From positions 17,796-81,795 of the forward strand of contig JABMDL010000009.1 in the NCBI GenBank assembly GCA_015903945.1: a stretch of 64,000 nucleotides of DNA, written 5' to 3'. The translations under genes and the position numbers were made by a program. Below, piece by piece: positions 1-8,567 of this stretch; position 1 is the first letter of the stretch; the number at the start of each line of letters is the position of its first letter. The DNA comes from Nitrospira sp. (GTDB lineage: Bacteria > Nitrospirota > Nitrospiria > Nitrospirales > Nitrospiraceae). The notes beneath the pieces were generated by a model, which was not told the origin of the DNA, did no database searches, and was given only the letters and a program-made list of their open reading frames with translations.

Positions 1-125
1 TTTCCATCGTCGATCGCGCCTATATCATCAACGAAGGGTCGATTCTGGAATCGGGGCCTCCTGATGCCATTGTCAAGAGCGAGACCGCCCGGGCGGTGTA
101 TCTGGGAGAAGGGTTCAAGTTATAG
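1..125 (+). CDS. lptB: LptB, LPS-export ABC ATPase, C-terminal end
   Basis: Only the last 40 codons are inside the window; the frame begins at base 3 and stops with TAG at 123-125. The tail reads DRAYIINEGSILESG ... VYLGEGFKL, which closely matches the end of LptB, the cytoplasmic ATPase that powers lipopolysaccharide transport through LptFG. The next gene is rpoN 18 bases downstream, and lptB-rpoN-hpf-rapZ is a widespread Gram-negative order, which supports the call. The ATP-binding motifs lie upstream of the window. Confidence 0.9.
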   Translation, partial: SIVDRAYIINEGSILESGPPDAIVKSETARAVYLGEGFKL

Positions 126-143
126 CCGAATAGGACCTTTGTC

Positions 144-1649
144 ATGAAATTGCGTCTGGATCTCAAGCTTAGCCAAAAGCTCATTATGACACCGCAGTTG
201 CAACAAGCGATCAAGCTGTTGCAGCTGTCGCGCCTCGAATTGCAACAGAGTCTTGCGCAACATCTCATGGAAAACCCGCTCTTGGATGAATTGCAGACGG
301 AAGCAGAGGAGGGAGAAACGGGTGCGGCGGAAGACAAGGCCGAGGAAGCACCGGCCGCTACCAGCTCAGACCAGCCGGAGGAGGGGACACCGGAAGAACG
401 GGGATCGCCTGAAGAATTCACCGCATCCGGGTGGGAGGAGTATTTCGGGAGTGACCGGCGATCCGGCGCCTCAGAATATTCTTCGTCTTCTCAAGACGAG
501 TTCCCTTCCTACGAGCAAACCGTCGCGAAGCCGACCTCCCTTGAAGAGCATCTTCTCTGGCAGCTGTCCTTGTCAGGATTGCCAGACCGAGCGAAAACTC
601 TTGGCCGATTGATTATCGGCAATCTCGATGATGATGGGTACCTGCGAATTCCGCTGACCGAAGTCGTCGCGGGGACCGACTTCACAGAGGCCGATGCCGA
701 ATCGGCTCTACGGGACATTCAGACCTTTGATCCAACCGGTGTGGGAGCCAGGGATCTTTCCGAATGTCTCGTGTTGCAACTCGGGCATTTGGGCCGCAAT
801 CTGATCGGATCGCTAGGCGCCAGGCCCGGAGCGCTGAAGGGATCGGTTGTAGAAGGTGTGATTCTTCATCATCTGAAGGACCTGGAGAAGAAACAATACG
901 CCAAGATCGCAAAGGCATTGAATGTGACGGTGGAAGAAGTGTTTCAAGCCACCAAGATTATCGAAAATCTCGAGCCGAAGCCGGGCCGGCCATACACGAA
1001 CACGCAGAATTACGTCATCGTTCCCGATGTATTTGTGGTGAAGAATGAGGGGGAATGGGTCGTGCTGCTGAATGACGAAGGGCTCCCTCGCATGCGGATC
1101 AGCCCCTATTACAAGCAACTAATGGCTTCGGGCCAAGGTGGGACACCTGAGACGAAGGCCTATATGGACGAAAAGTTGCGCGCTGCCCAGTGGGTCATTC
1201 GTAGCATCGAGCAGCGGAATAAAACCATCGTCAAAGTCGTGTCGAGCATCGTCAAGTTCCAAGAACAGTTTTTCGACCACGGGGTGCAATATCTCAAGCC
1301 GCTCGTACTCAAGCAGGTGGCGGAAGATATCGGAATGCACGAATCGACCATCAGCCGGGTCACGGCCAACAAGTATATGTACTGTCCGCAAGGCATGTTG
1401 GAGTTGAAGTTCTTTTTTAACGCGGGATTGCAGCGGGCGGATCAGCTGTCGGACATGCATTCGTCTGTGTCCGTGAGAGAAATGATCCGAAAAATGGTGG
1501 CGGAGGAAGACGCCAAGCGGCCGTTGAAAGACGAAGAAATCGCCGCCCGTCTCCGGACGCAACAAGTCTTGATCGCCAGGCGCACGGTGGCCAAGTATCG
1601 AGCGGAGGAGAACATCCCATCTGCCAGCCAGCGTAAACGTTTTTTCTGA
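144..1649 (+). CDS. rpoN: RNA polymerase sigma-54 factor RpoN
   Basis: This 501-residue protein directs RNA polymerase to -24/-12 promoters that need an enhancer-binding ATPase. The N-terminal activator-interaction region is seen in the glutamine/leucine-rich stretch MTPQLQQAIKLLQLSRLELQ (residues about 14-33). An acidic, proline-rich region II of about 70 residues follows, then the core-binding and helix-turn-helix parts. The signature RpoN box ARRTVAKYR lies near the C terminus. Length is normal for the family. It starts 18 bases after lptB and is followed by hpf, so co-transcription is likely. In this window its plausible clients are nitrogen genes (glnB-glnA), but I found no clear -24/-12 element upstream of them. 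Confidence 0.97.
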   Translation: MKLRLDLKLSQKLIMTPQLQQAIKLLQLSRLELQQSLAQHLMENPLLDELQTEAEEGETGAAEDKAEEAPAATSSDQPEEGTPEERGSPEEFTASGWEEYFGSDRRSGASEYSSSSQDEFPSYEQTVAKPTSLEEHLLWQLSLSGLPDRAKTLGRLIIGNLDDDGYLRIPLTEVVAGTDFTEADAESALRDIQTFDPTGVGARDLSECLVLQLGHLGRNLIGSLGARPGALKGSVVEGVILHHLKDLEKKQYAKIAKALNVTVEEVFQATKIIENLEPKPGRPYTNTQNYVIVPDVFVVKNEGEWVVLLNDEGLPRMRISPYYKQLMASGQGGTPETKAYMDEKLRAAQWVIRSIEQRNKTIVKVVSSIVKFQEQFFDHGVQYLKPLVLKQVAEDIGMHESTISRVTANKYMYCPQGMLELKFFFNAGLQRADQLSDMHSSVSVREMIRKMVAEEDAKRPLKDEEIAARLRTQQVLIARRTVAKYRAEENIPSASQRKRFF

Positions 1650-1691
1650 TGGTGCCTGGTTATGCCATTCTTCGAATAATTGGAGGCGCGT

Positions 1692-2021
1692 ATGAGGCTC
1701 AAAATTACAGGCCGGCACATGGACATCACCCCTGCGCTAAAAGACTATGTCGAAACACGGTTCGGTCGGCTGGATCGCTACGGGTTGAAAGTCGAGTCGC
1801 TTGAGGTTGTCCTGGGAGTGGAAAAACTCCAGCACAAGGCCGAAGCGATCGGAACCGTCAACGGCAAATCGGTGCAGGCGAAAACGTCGACTTCAGAGAT
1901 GTATGCCACGATTGATGCCCTCGTCGACCGGGTCGATGCGCAGCTTCGAAAGTGGAAGGAGCGATTGGCTGACCACAAACCCGGCAAGACACGTCGCATC
2001 CGTAGCTCCTCCAGCATCTGA
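1692..2021 (+). CDS. hpf: Ribosome hibernation-promoting factor, short form
   Basis: A 109-residue protein of the HPF/RaiA family that binds the 30S decoding region and inactivates ribosomes in stationary phase. It opens with MRLKITGRHMDITPALKDYV, the usual start of the family, has the beta-alpha fold pattern, and ends in a short basic/serine tail. It lacks the C-terminal dimerisation domain of long HPF, so it is the short type. I chose the ATG at 1692 because a GGAGG lies at 1682-1686; an in-frame TTG at 1680 would precede that site. It sits between rpoN and rapZ as in many Gram-negative genomes. Confidence 0.93.
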   Translation: MRLKITGRHMDITPALKDYVETRFGRLDRYGLKVESLEVVLGVEKLQHKAEAIGTVNGKSVQAKTSTSEMYATIDALVDRVDAQLRKWKERLADHKPGKTRRIRSSSSI

Positions 2022-2087
2022 GGCCACTCTGGCGCCGAAAACAGAGCGTAGATCCTTGCTCCTGGCATGGCCGGTATAGGAGTGTTT

Positions 2088-2955
2088 GTGCCTGAACGTC
2101 ATGAGGCGCGGCTCAATTTAGTTATCGTCAGCGGGCTATCTGGTTCCGGAAAGTCCCACGCGCTCAAGGCCTTTGAGGACGCAGGCTATTTCTGTATCGA
2201 TAACCTTCCTCCAGCCCTTCTTCCGACATTTGCCGACCTCTGTAATCGGCAGCACGGGGAGATTACCAACGTGGCGTTGGGAATTGACATTCGAGAGCGC
2301 GTGTTTTTTTCGGATCTCGTCGGCATTCTGGAACGGGTCAAAGCGCTCGGCCACTCTGTTCAGCTGCTGTTTTTTGAGGCACGCGAAGAAGTGCTGCTCA
2401 GGCGGTTTTCTGAATCCAGACGGCCGCATCCAGTGATGCCCCAGTTGCCCGTATCAGAAGGTGTGAGATTCGAGAAGGAACGGCTGGCAGAACTCCGGCG
2501 ACACGCCGACCGCGTGATCGACACGTCCGATTTAACCGTGCATGAGTTGCGAGATCTTCTTGCAACCCAGTTTCGGCAAGGTCAGAGCGAGAAGAAGCTG
2601 ACCATATCGCTGTTGACGTTCGGCTACAAGTTCGGAATCCCCTATGAAATTGATCTGCTCTTTGACGTGCGGTTTCTCAAAAACCCGTACTTCGTCCCAG
2701 ACCTGAAGTCTCTGTCAGGGGAGGATCCGCGCGTACGTTCTTTCGTCCTTACGGACCCCAATGCCGTCGTCCTCATTGAGCATCTCGAGAAGCTGTTGCA
2801 GTTTCTCATTCCGTTGTTTGAACGTGAGCCTCGCAGCTACCTGACCTACTGGAGGACGCCACCGTTCCGTTGCCGTGGCCGGCCGCTTGCAGGAAAGCCT
2901 CGCGGCCATCGGCTACAAAGTTTCCCTCAAGCATCGAGACATCCAGAAGTCATAG
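2088..2955 (+). pseudogene. rapZ: rapZ, frameshifted by a 14-base deletion
   Basis: RapZ is an RNase adaptor and nucleotide-binding protein. The first 250 or so codons are intact, with the Walker A motif GLSGSGKS, the family motif FGYKFGIP and DVRFLKNPYF. After SYLT (codon ending at 2846) the frame reads out into unrelated sequence to 3035. In the +1 frame from 2848 the expected ending resumes as TGGRHRSVAVAGRLQESLA and finishes at TAG 2953-2955. Compared with the family pattern SYLTIAIGCTGG, five residues are missing and one base remains, which equals a 14-base deletion. GTG 2088 is the better start because AGGAG lies five bases before it; ATG 2067 is the alternative. The gene is either truly broken or mis-assembled. 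Confidence 0.88.
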
Positions 2956-3014
2956 CCCGCGAGCATCCTTCCTTTGTTGAGCCTACGCCACCTATTTCGT
3001 TTCTTCCGGTTTTC

Positions 3015-3042
3015 TTGACAGACAGACCATATTGACTATACT
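3015..3042 (+). promoter_or_regulatory. Sigma-70 promoter ahead of the pil operon
   Basis: TTGACA at 3015-3020 and TATACT at 3037-3042 are separated by 16 bases, an almost consensus housekeeping promoter. The expected start of transcription is near 3049, giving a leader of about 260 bases before pilM. It lies just downstream of the rapZ frame. Confidence 0.75.
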
Positions 3043-3312
3043 TGCCTGTGTGCAGAACAAAAACGGAATTCTTAAGTGGAAGTATTGACGTATAACACCT
3101 GTTGCACAGTTCAAAGCGGGCTGGTCTCATGCCGCGCAAGAGCAGTCGGCTGTTGGATAGCTTTTGGGCAACGCTCTTTTGCTGGGAACGCGAGAGATTA
3201 ATCACGGGGTCTCCTCGGGAATGGAGAAGCTTGAGGCAGAATACAAAAAGCAACGTGTCAGAAATCGAGAAACTTATTCGCGTACGAAAGATTGTGGTGT
3301 AGGGTGACGGTC
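3043..3312 (+). other. Leader region before pilM with one small unrecognised ORF
   Basis: This stretch between the promoter and pilM holds a 57-codon open frame (ATG 3129 to TAG 3300-3302) that begins MPRKSSRLLDSFWATLF. It is basic and has no convincing ribosome-binding site or recognisable family, so I do not call it a gene. I see no terminator or known riboswitch here. A long untranslated leader for the pilus operon is the simplest reading. Confidence 0.4.
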
Positions 3313-4422
3313 ATGCCATTAATGAGCTCGTTCAAAAACGTATTTGAAACCGACCTGATTTCATACTTAACGCCTCGCCGTCAGTTGGTTGGGCTAGACA
3401 TCGGCTCGAGTGCGATCAAGTTGGTGCAAGTGAAGGAAAGCAAGGGACGATATTCCCTTCAGAAATTTGGATATAAGCCGCTTGAGCCGGAAGTCATTGT
3501 GGACGGTACTGTCATGGACGAAGGACGTGTCGTATCCGCCATTCGCGAACTGTTCGATGAAACCAAGGTCAAAAACAAACAGGTTGCAATCTCAATCTCC
3601 GGTCATGCCGTGATTGTGAAGAAAATCAGCCTCCCTCCGATGCCGGACGAAGAATTGGAAGGTCAAGTGAAACTGGCCGCCGAGCAGTACATTCCGTTCG
3701 ATATCAACGAAGTGAATATCGATTTTCATGTGTTGCCAGCGACGGCATCAGAGGACAACCAGGGAGAGATGTCGATCATATTGGTAGCCGCGAAGAAGGA
3801 CAAGATAAACGAGCTGACAGAGCTGGTGAAAGGGGCGGGTCTGGTACCGATGGTCATGGATGTCGACGCATTTGCTGTCGAAAACATGCATGCCATCAAT
3901 TATCCAATGACACAGGAAGAAACCACGGCGCTGGTCAATATCGGAGCCAGTGTGATGAATGTGAACATTATCCGTGGCGGATCCTCTCTGTTCACGCGGG
4001 ACATTCCTCTGGGAGGGAATCGGTACACGGAGGCGATTCAGCGAGAAATGGGCATGTCATATGAGGAGGCGGAAGAAAGCAAGAAAAAGCTCTCGGGCGA
4101 CTCCAGCTCCGGCGCGATGGCCAGCGTCATCAACAACGTGAATGGGGAGGTCGCCTCTGAGATCGCTAGGACGGTGGATTATTTCAAGACATCTGCTGCG
4201 AACGCTGAATTGGATCGGGTCCTTGTGTGCGGGGGAGTCGCAAAAACCAGGGGGTTGATTCAGCTGCTTGGGGACCGGATGCAAATATCCGTCGAAGTGG
4301 CCGACCCCTTTGGGGAAGTTGATCTTACTGGGTGCGACATTGACCCCGATATGCTCGCCGAGTGTGGATCTTCTGCGGCTGTCGGTGTTGGATTGGCGTT
4401 GAGAGCTGTGGGTGACCGATGA
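3313..4422 (+). CDS. pilM: PilM, actin-like ATPase of the type IV pilus
   Basis: A 369-residue cytoplasmic protein of the FtsA/actin-like fold that binds PilN at the inner membrane in the type IV pilus alignment complex. The phosphate-1 loop is visible as GLDIGSSAIKLVQVK at residues about 27-41, and a second nucleotide-binding stretch as LVNIGASVMNVNII. It is the first gene of pilMNOPQ and overlaps pilN by four bases (ATGA at 4419). ATG 3313 is chosen; the open frame extends to 3292 but the extra residues lack family support. Confidence 0.94.
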   Translation: MPLMSSFKNVFETDLISYLTPRRQLVGLDIGSSAIKLVQVKESKGRYSLQKFGYKPLEPEVIVDGTVMDEGRVVSAIRELFDETKVKNKQVAISISGHAVIVKKISLPPMPDEELEGQVKLAAEQYIPFDINEVNIDFHVLPATASEDNQGEMSIILVAAKKDKINELTELVKGAGLVPMVMDVDAFAVENMHAINYPMTQEETTALVNIGASVMNVNIIRGGSSLFTRDIPLGGNRYTEAIQREMGMSYEEAEESKKKLSGDSSSGAMASVINNVNGEVASEIARTVDYFKTSAANAELDRVLVCGGVAKTRGLIQLLGDRMQISVEVADPFGEVDLTGCDIDPDMLAECGSSAAVGVGLALRAVGDR

Positions 4423-4973
4423 TTCGCATCAATCTTCTCTCCGTCGGGCCGAAAGCGAAGAAGGCGAAGCCACAATATGACGTGCGAGCACAAGTGTTGC
4501 TCGGTGTGGGGGTCTTGGCGATCACGGTGGCGGGATGCTGGTGGTATTCAGCCGCGCTCGATAGCGAAATCGAAACACTGCAAGAGGAGAAACAAACCAA
4601 AGAAAAACAGATCGCTCAGTTGAAAGAGCAGGTCAAGCAAGTTCAGGACTTCGAACAAAAGAAGAAATTGCTCGAGGACAAGAATCGGATCATTGATCAG
4701 CTCGAACAGTCGAGGACTGGACCAGTCAAGGTGCTTGATCACGTGAGCCAGAGTATCGAGCCTCTTAAGCTATGGTTGACCAAGCTGGGTATGTCGGGCG
4801 ACTCTATCGAGCTGGAGGGCAGAGCTCTCACGAATGATGACGTTGTGGAGTTTGCGAACAATTTACGTCGGACGGAATATTTCACCGGAATCAATCTTCA
4901 GGAAAGCAAGGCGGCGGTCGAAAACAAGATCAATGTGTATCAATTTCGACTGATGTTCCGTCTGAAGGGATGA
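4419..4973 (+). CDS. pilN: PilN, type IV pilus inner-membrane protein
   Basis: A 184-residue bitopic membrane protein. The short cytoplasmic N terminus MIRINLLSVGPK is the conserved tail that docks into PilM. One membrane helix follows at about residues 27-48, then a strongly charged coiled coil (about 49-100) and a periplasmic ferredoxin-like domain. Overlaps pilM and pilO by four bases each, so translation is coupled. Confidence 0.93.
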   Translation: MIRINLLSVGPKAKKAKPQYDVRAQVLLGVGVLAITVAGCWWYSAALDSEIETLQEEKQTKEKQIAQLKEQVKQVQDFEQKKKLLEDKNRIIDQLEQSRTGPVKVLDHVSQSIEPLKLWLTKLGMSGDSIELEGRALTNDDVVEFANNLRRTEYFTGINLQESKAAVENKINVYQFRLMFRLKG

Positions 4974-5617
4974 GCATGGAATGGCCGTCGGCTAACCTTG
5001 ACGCGCTTCGCAATGTTCCGGCCCCGCAGAAGGCCGCGCTGCTGTTTCTCATGGTGGGAAGCATCGTTGCCGGGTTCTACTTTTACATTGCGGAGCCGAA
5101 ATCGGGGGAAATAGCGACGCTTCAGGCCGGGAATGGTCAACTGGAAAACGAGATTCAGACACTGACCATCAAGGTGAAGCATCTTGATGAGTTAATGGCT
5201 GCGAGCAAGCAGCTCGAAGTCGAGTTGGCGAAGAAGAAGGAACGTCTCCCCCCTGAAGAAGAAGCGATCATGTTGTTGAAACAAGTGTCGGACCTTGGAG
5301 TTCGACTGGGGCTGGATATCCGGTTGTGGAAGCCTGGGGCACCATCTGAAGATGCGTCGAAACTGTTTGTCAGGATGCCCGTCAACGTGGAGGTGTCAGG
5401 CGTCTATCACACGGCGGCCTTGTTTTTCGATCGTATCAACCGACTCCCGCGAATCGTCACCGTATCAGGGTTGAGAATGGGGTCTCCAAAAATCGATCAG
5501 GGACGGATTGTGTCGCAAACGACATTTGACCTTATTGCGTACGCAGCTCCGCAAGAAAAGCCGACGGCAGCTGCCAGGCCTGGTGCGCCTGTTCAACCGC
5601 TGCAACCAGGTAAGTAA
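4970..5617 (+). CDS. pilO: PilO, type IV pilus inner-membrane protein
   Basis: A 215-residue bitopic protein with a membrane helix at about residues 22-42 (AALLFLMVGSIVAGFYFYI), a coiled coil (about 50-90) and a periplasmic domain. It heterodimerises with PilN and contacts PilP. Family fit rests on topology, size and position between pilN and pilP; the extreme C terminus is a proline/alanine/glutamine-rich tail. Confidence 0.92.
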   Translation: MSMEWPSANLDALRNVPAPQKAALLFLMVGSIVAGFYFYIAEPKSGEIATLQAGNGQLENEIQTLTIKVKHLDELMAASKQLEVELAKKKERLPPEEEAIMLLKQVSDLGVRLGLDIRLWKPGAPSEDASKLFVRMPVNVEVSGVYHTAALFFDRINRLPRIVTVSGLRMGSPKIDQGRIVSQTTFDLIAYAAPQEKPTAAARPGAPVQPLQPGK

Positions 5618-5659
5618 GGGGCTAGCACAGGGATGCTAAACCATAACTCGGAACCATCA

Positions 5660-6256
5660 ATGAGAAACCGATTCCTCGTTCAGGGAGGCGTAGCGGCTCT
5701 TCTGTTGCTTGTGGGTCCGGAGATCGGGTGTGCGCAGGACAATACTCTTCTCGCTCAAGCGCAGATCGGTTCGATGAGACAGGAATCTATCAAGGCGTCA
5801 GCCATACCGGATAGCCCACGAACGATCTCGCCTGCAGCTGATGCGCTTTCGTCCGGTGGAGTGGCGCAGCTCCCGGCGATGGCGCCACCCATCGATGGCA
5901 TGGTTGGGTCAGGGTACGATCCTTCAGGCCGTCGAGACCCCTTTGCTCCGGTGATTCTGGACCTCCAGCCTGGCAAGATTGATGAGAATCTTCCCCCACT
6001 CCAGCGCGTCACATTGACCGAGCTCAATCTGATCGCCATCGTGTGGGGAGCCTATGGGTATACGGCCATGGTCCAGACTCCCGAGGGGCATGGGTATACT
6101 GTCAGGCGGGGTACAAGGGTCGGACAGAATAATGGCGTTGTCAGTGCAGTCACAGAGCGAGGGATCATCGTGCAAGAACGGTTCACCGATGTGTATGGCA
6201 AGAAGCAGGAGCGTGAGCACGTCAAGCTCCTCCATCCGAAAGAAGGCTCAGAATGA
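5660..6256 (+). CDS. pilP: PilP, pilus periplasmic linker protein
   Basis: PilP links the PilNO complex to the PilQ secretin. The ATG at 5660 gives a signal-like start MRNRFLVQGGVAALLLLVG followed by a cysteine in EIGCAQ. The residue at -3 is Glu, so the lipobox is poor and lipidation is uncertain. The C-terminal beta domain has the PilP pattern GRRDPFAPV ... LIAIVWGAYGYTAMV. The open frame also allows ATG 5633. Overlaps pilQ by four bases. Confidence 0.88.
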   Translation: MRNRFLVQGGVAALLLLVGPEIGCAQDNTLLAQAQIGSMRQESIKASAIPDSPRTISPAADALSSGGVAQLPAMAPPIDGMVGSGYDPSGRRDPFAPVILDLQPGKIDENLPPLQRVTLTELNLIAIVWGAYGYTAMVQTPEGHGYTVRRGTRVGQNNGVVSAVTERGIIVQERFTDVYGKKQEREHVKLLHPKEGSE

Positions 6257-8253
6257 AACCACTACGACCCAGAACAGATGGCGGGATGATGGCTACGCGT
6301 TTGTTAGGAGCCTTCGGGCTTGTACTGATTGTCCTAGGCGTGCAGGCCGGTGCAATGCCGCTTGGCACTAAGGATCAGCAAGGGGTGGACCAGTCTCGGG
6401 TGGAAGGAAACCTTGCGCACACGGAAAACGCTACACGTGGGTTGCCAGCCCAATCAGTGACTCACATCGAATTGCGTCCCGAGGAAGACCAGATCACCGT
6501 GGCCATCGTCGGTGATGGCAAGTTATTTCCTGCGGCTTGGTTGGTGGATGATACCCGTCTCGTTGTCGATCTGCCGGCGGTATCCTCGGCGCTTGGCCAA
6601 TCTGTCATCAACGGGCACCATGGTTTGCTGAAAAAGATTCGAGTGGGGCACCATGCCGACAAAGCTCGGCTCGTGTTCGACTTGACTGATCGCCCGGTCT
6701 ATTCCATCAAGGAGGACGGGGACACGCTACTGGTGACGCTCAAGCCGGATCGAGAGGGAGTGACTCCTCTCCCTCTCGCCCAGCCAGCACGAGCTGTCGA
6801 TGTAACAGCAGCCGACCGTGAAAAGCTTAAGGTCCGTTTCGAACCGGCTACTCGTCTTGTGAAAAGTACTGCCAGAATGATCAGTCCTGCACCATCCACA
6901 TTCCGAGTGCAGCCAGTTCAGATGGTCTCAGACAATACTGCTCCTGAGAAAGATAACCGCGCAGATGACGTTGTCGTAGGGCAGACCCGTTTTGTGGGGC
7001 GACGGATCTCCCTCGATTTCCAGCAGGCTGATATCAGCAATATCCTGAGATTGATTGCGGAAGTCAGCGGATTCAATATTGTGGTTGGAGAAGGCGTCAA
7101 AGCCAAGGTCACGATGAAGCTCGTCAGTGTGCCGTGGGACCAAGCGCTGGATATGCTCCTAAAGATGAATGGGCTTGGAATGATTCGCCAAGGATCTATC
7201 GTCTGGATTGATACTCTGGGAAATCTTGCAAGACAACAAGATGAAGAAGCAAGGGCTAAAGATGCCAAGGTCAAGGCCGAGGAATTAGTTGACCGGGTGT
7301 TCTATATCAAGAATCTTCCGGCGCAAGAGGTGATGGCCTCTTTGCGGCAGAACTTAAGCCCGCGGGGCGTCATGCAATTCAGTGCGGGAAGTAATGCGCT
7401 GATTGTGCGTGATACGGAGACCAAACTCGGTATTATTAGGCAGCTTGTTGAAGGGCTCGATCTGGAAGTTCCGCAGGTTCAGATTGAGGCGCGCATTGTC
7501 CAGGCGGATACGGTCTATGCCAGAGGATTAGGGATTCAATGGGGTTTCCAAGCAGGGAATCGGACTCTCTCAGATTTTGGACTGGTGTCAAATATTACCG
7601 GTCCTTTTGCAGAAGCAGCGGGGGGGACGGGAACCAGCACGATCGCACGAAACTTCTTGGTGAACTTGCCAGCGCAGGTAGGCGGCTTGCCGGCTGTGCC
7701 TTCGCTCGGTTGGACGTTTGGAAAGCTCGGCGGGGATTTTGCGTTGGACATGCGTCTGTCCGCCGGTGAATTGCTGGGGTTAACCAAGGTTATTGCCGCC
7801 CCCAAGATCACGACATTGGACAAACGGGAGGCGAAAATTTCCCAGGGTGAGTCGATTCCGTTCCAAACGACGTCTTTGCAAGGTACGCAGACGACGTTTG
7901 TCGATGCCAACTTGGAACTGAATGTGACGCCACAGATCACGTCGCGTGACCCCAAGGAAGAGTCAAAGAGAATCCTGTTACGTGTGCGGGCGACTCGAAA
8001 TGCAGTCGGTGCCCGGAGCAATCCGGCCGGTCCCAGCATTGATCGACGAGAGGCGAATACTCAGGTGCTTGTGAGGGATGGAGAGACCATGGTGATCGGT
8101 GGTGTCTTCGTCGATACCCAGAATAACAACGTCCAGGGAGTGCCGTATATGTCCCGCATTCCCGTCTTAGGGTGGCTGTTCAAGAACAAGTCGGAGTCGG
8201 TCTCTAAACAAGAGTTGCTCATTTTCCTGACGCCGAGCATTGTCAAGACCTAA
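6253..8253 (+). CDS. pilQ: PilQ, type IV pilus outer-membrane secretin
   Basis: A 666-residue secretin that forms the outer-membrane pore for the pilus. Domains in order: signal segment after a short basic start, an AMIN domain (about 70-160) that binds peptidoglycan, an STN/N0 domain starting RRISLDFQQADISNILRLIA, an N1 domain (VFYIKNLPAQEVMASL), and the secretin beta domain ending VPYMSRIPVLGWLFKNK ... ELLIFLTPSIV. Last gene of the operon; a hairpin terminator follows. The ATPases PilB/PilT and the pilins are not in this window. Confidence 0.95.
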   Translation: MKPLRPRTDGGMMATRLLGAFGLVLIVLGVQAGAMPLGTKDQQGVDQSRVEGNLAHTENATRGLPAQSVTHIELRPEEDQITVAIVGDGKLFPAAWLVDDTRLVVDLPAVSSALGQSVINGHHGLLKKIRVGHHADKARLVFDLTDRPVYSIKEDGDTLLVTLKPDREGVTPLPLAQPARAVDVTAADREKLKVRFEPATRLVKSTARMISPAPSTFRVQPVQMVSDNTAPEKDNRADDVVVGQTRFVGRRISLDFQQADISNILRLIAEVSGFNIVVGEGVKAKVTMKLVSVPWDQALDMLLKMNGLGMIRQGSIVWIDTLGNLARQQDEEARAKDAKVKAEELVDRVFYIKNLPAQEVMASLRQNLSPRGVMQFSAGSNALIVRDTETKLGIIRQLVEGLDLEVPQVQIEARIVQADTVYARGLGIQWGFQAGNRTLSDFGLVSNITGPFAEAAGGTGTSTIARNFLVNLPAQVGGLPAVPSLGWTFGKLGGDFALDMRLSAGELLGLTKVIAAPKITTLDKREAKISQGESIPFQTTSLQGTQTTFVDANLELNVTPQITSRDPKEESKRILLRVRATRNAVGARSNPAGPSIDRREANTQVLVRDGETMVIGGVFVDTQNNNVQGVPYMSRIPVLGWLFKNKSESVSKQELLIFLTPSIVKT

Positions 8254-8292
8254 TCGTTTCCCGCTGGTCCTCATTCTCTCGTGATCAGAGAA

Positions 8293-8330
8293 GAAGGCGG
8301 TGTGGTTCCAAGCTGAACCACGCCGCCTTC
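8293..8330 (+). terminator. Hairpin terminator after pilQ
   Basis: A 16-bp stem (8293-8308 with 8315-8330, one G-U pair) and a 6-base loop lie 39 bases after the pilQ stop. The following T tract is weak (ctcgttt), so efficiency is uncertain. Confidence 0.7.
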
Positions 8331-8440
8331 CTCGTTTGTGACGGATGAGCGAGAGCCCCCGTGTCTTTCGGTAGCCTCTCCCTGGCCTCACGTTTTGACT
8401 CACTCATCAGAGACACCCCGCACATCGAATGAGAGGGTTC

Positions 8441-8469
8441 TTTTAGTTTGGGCGAGGCCGTGCTACGAT
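8441..8469 (+). promoter_or_regulatory. Candidate promoter for aroB
   Basis: An extended -10 element TGCTACGAT ends at 8469, with a weak -35 TTTTAG at 8441-8446 and a 17-base spacer. It would start transcription near 8476, about 90 bases before aroB. The rest of 8331-8567 shows nothing else I recognise. Confidence 0.4.
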
Positions 8470-8567
8470 CAGCCCCCTTTTGGACTCGCCGCAAACATTC
8501 ACAAGGGGCGTGATGGCGCTGCTCTTCGTGGGCGAGCCCATTGCTCCCCATTTTATAAGGCAATGCG

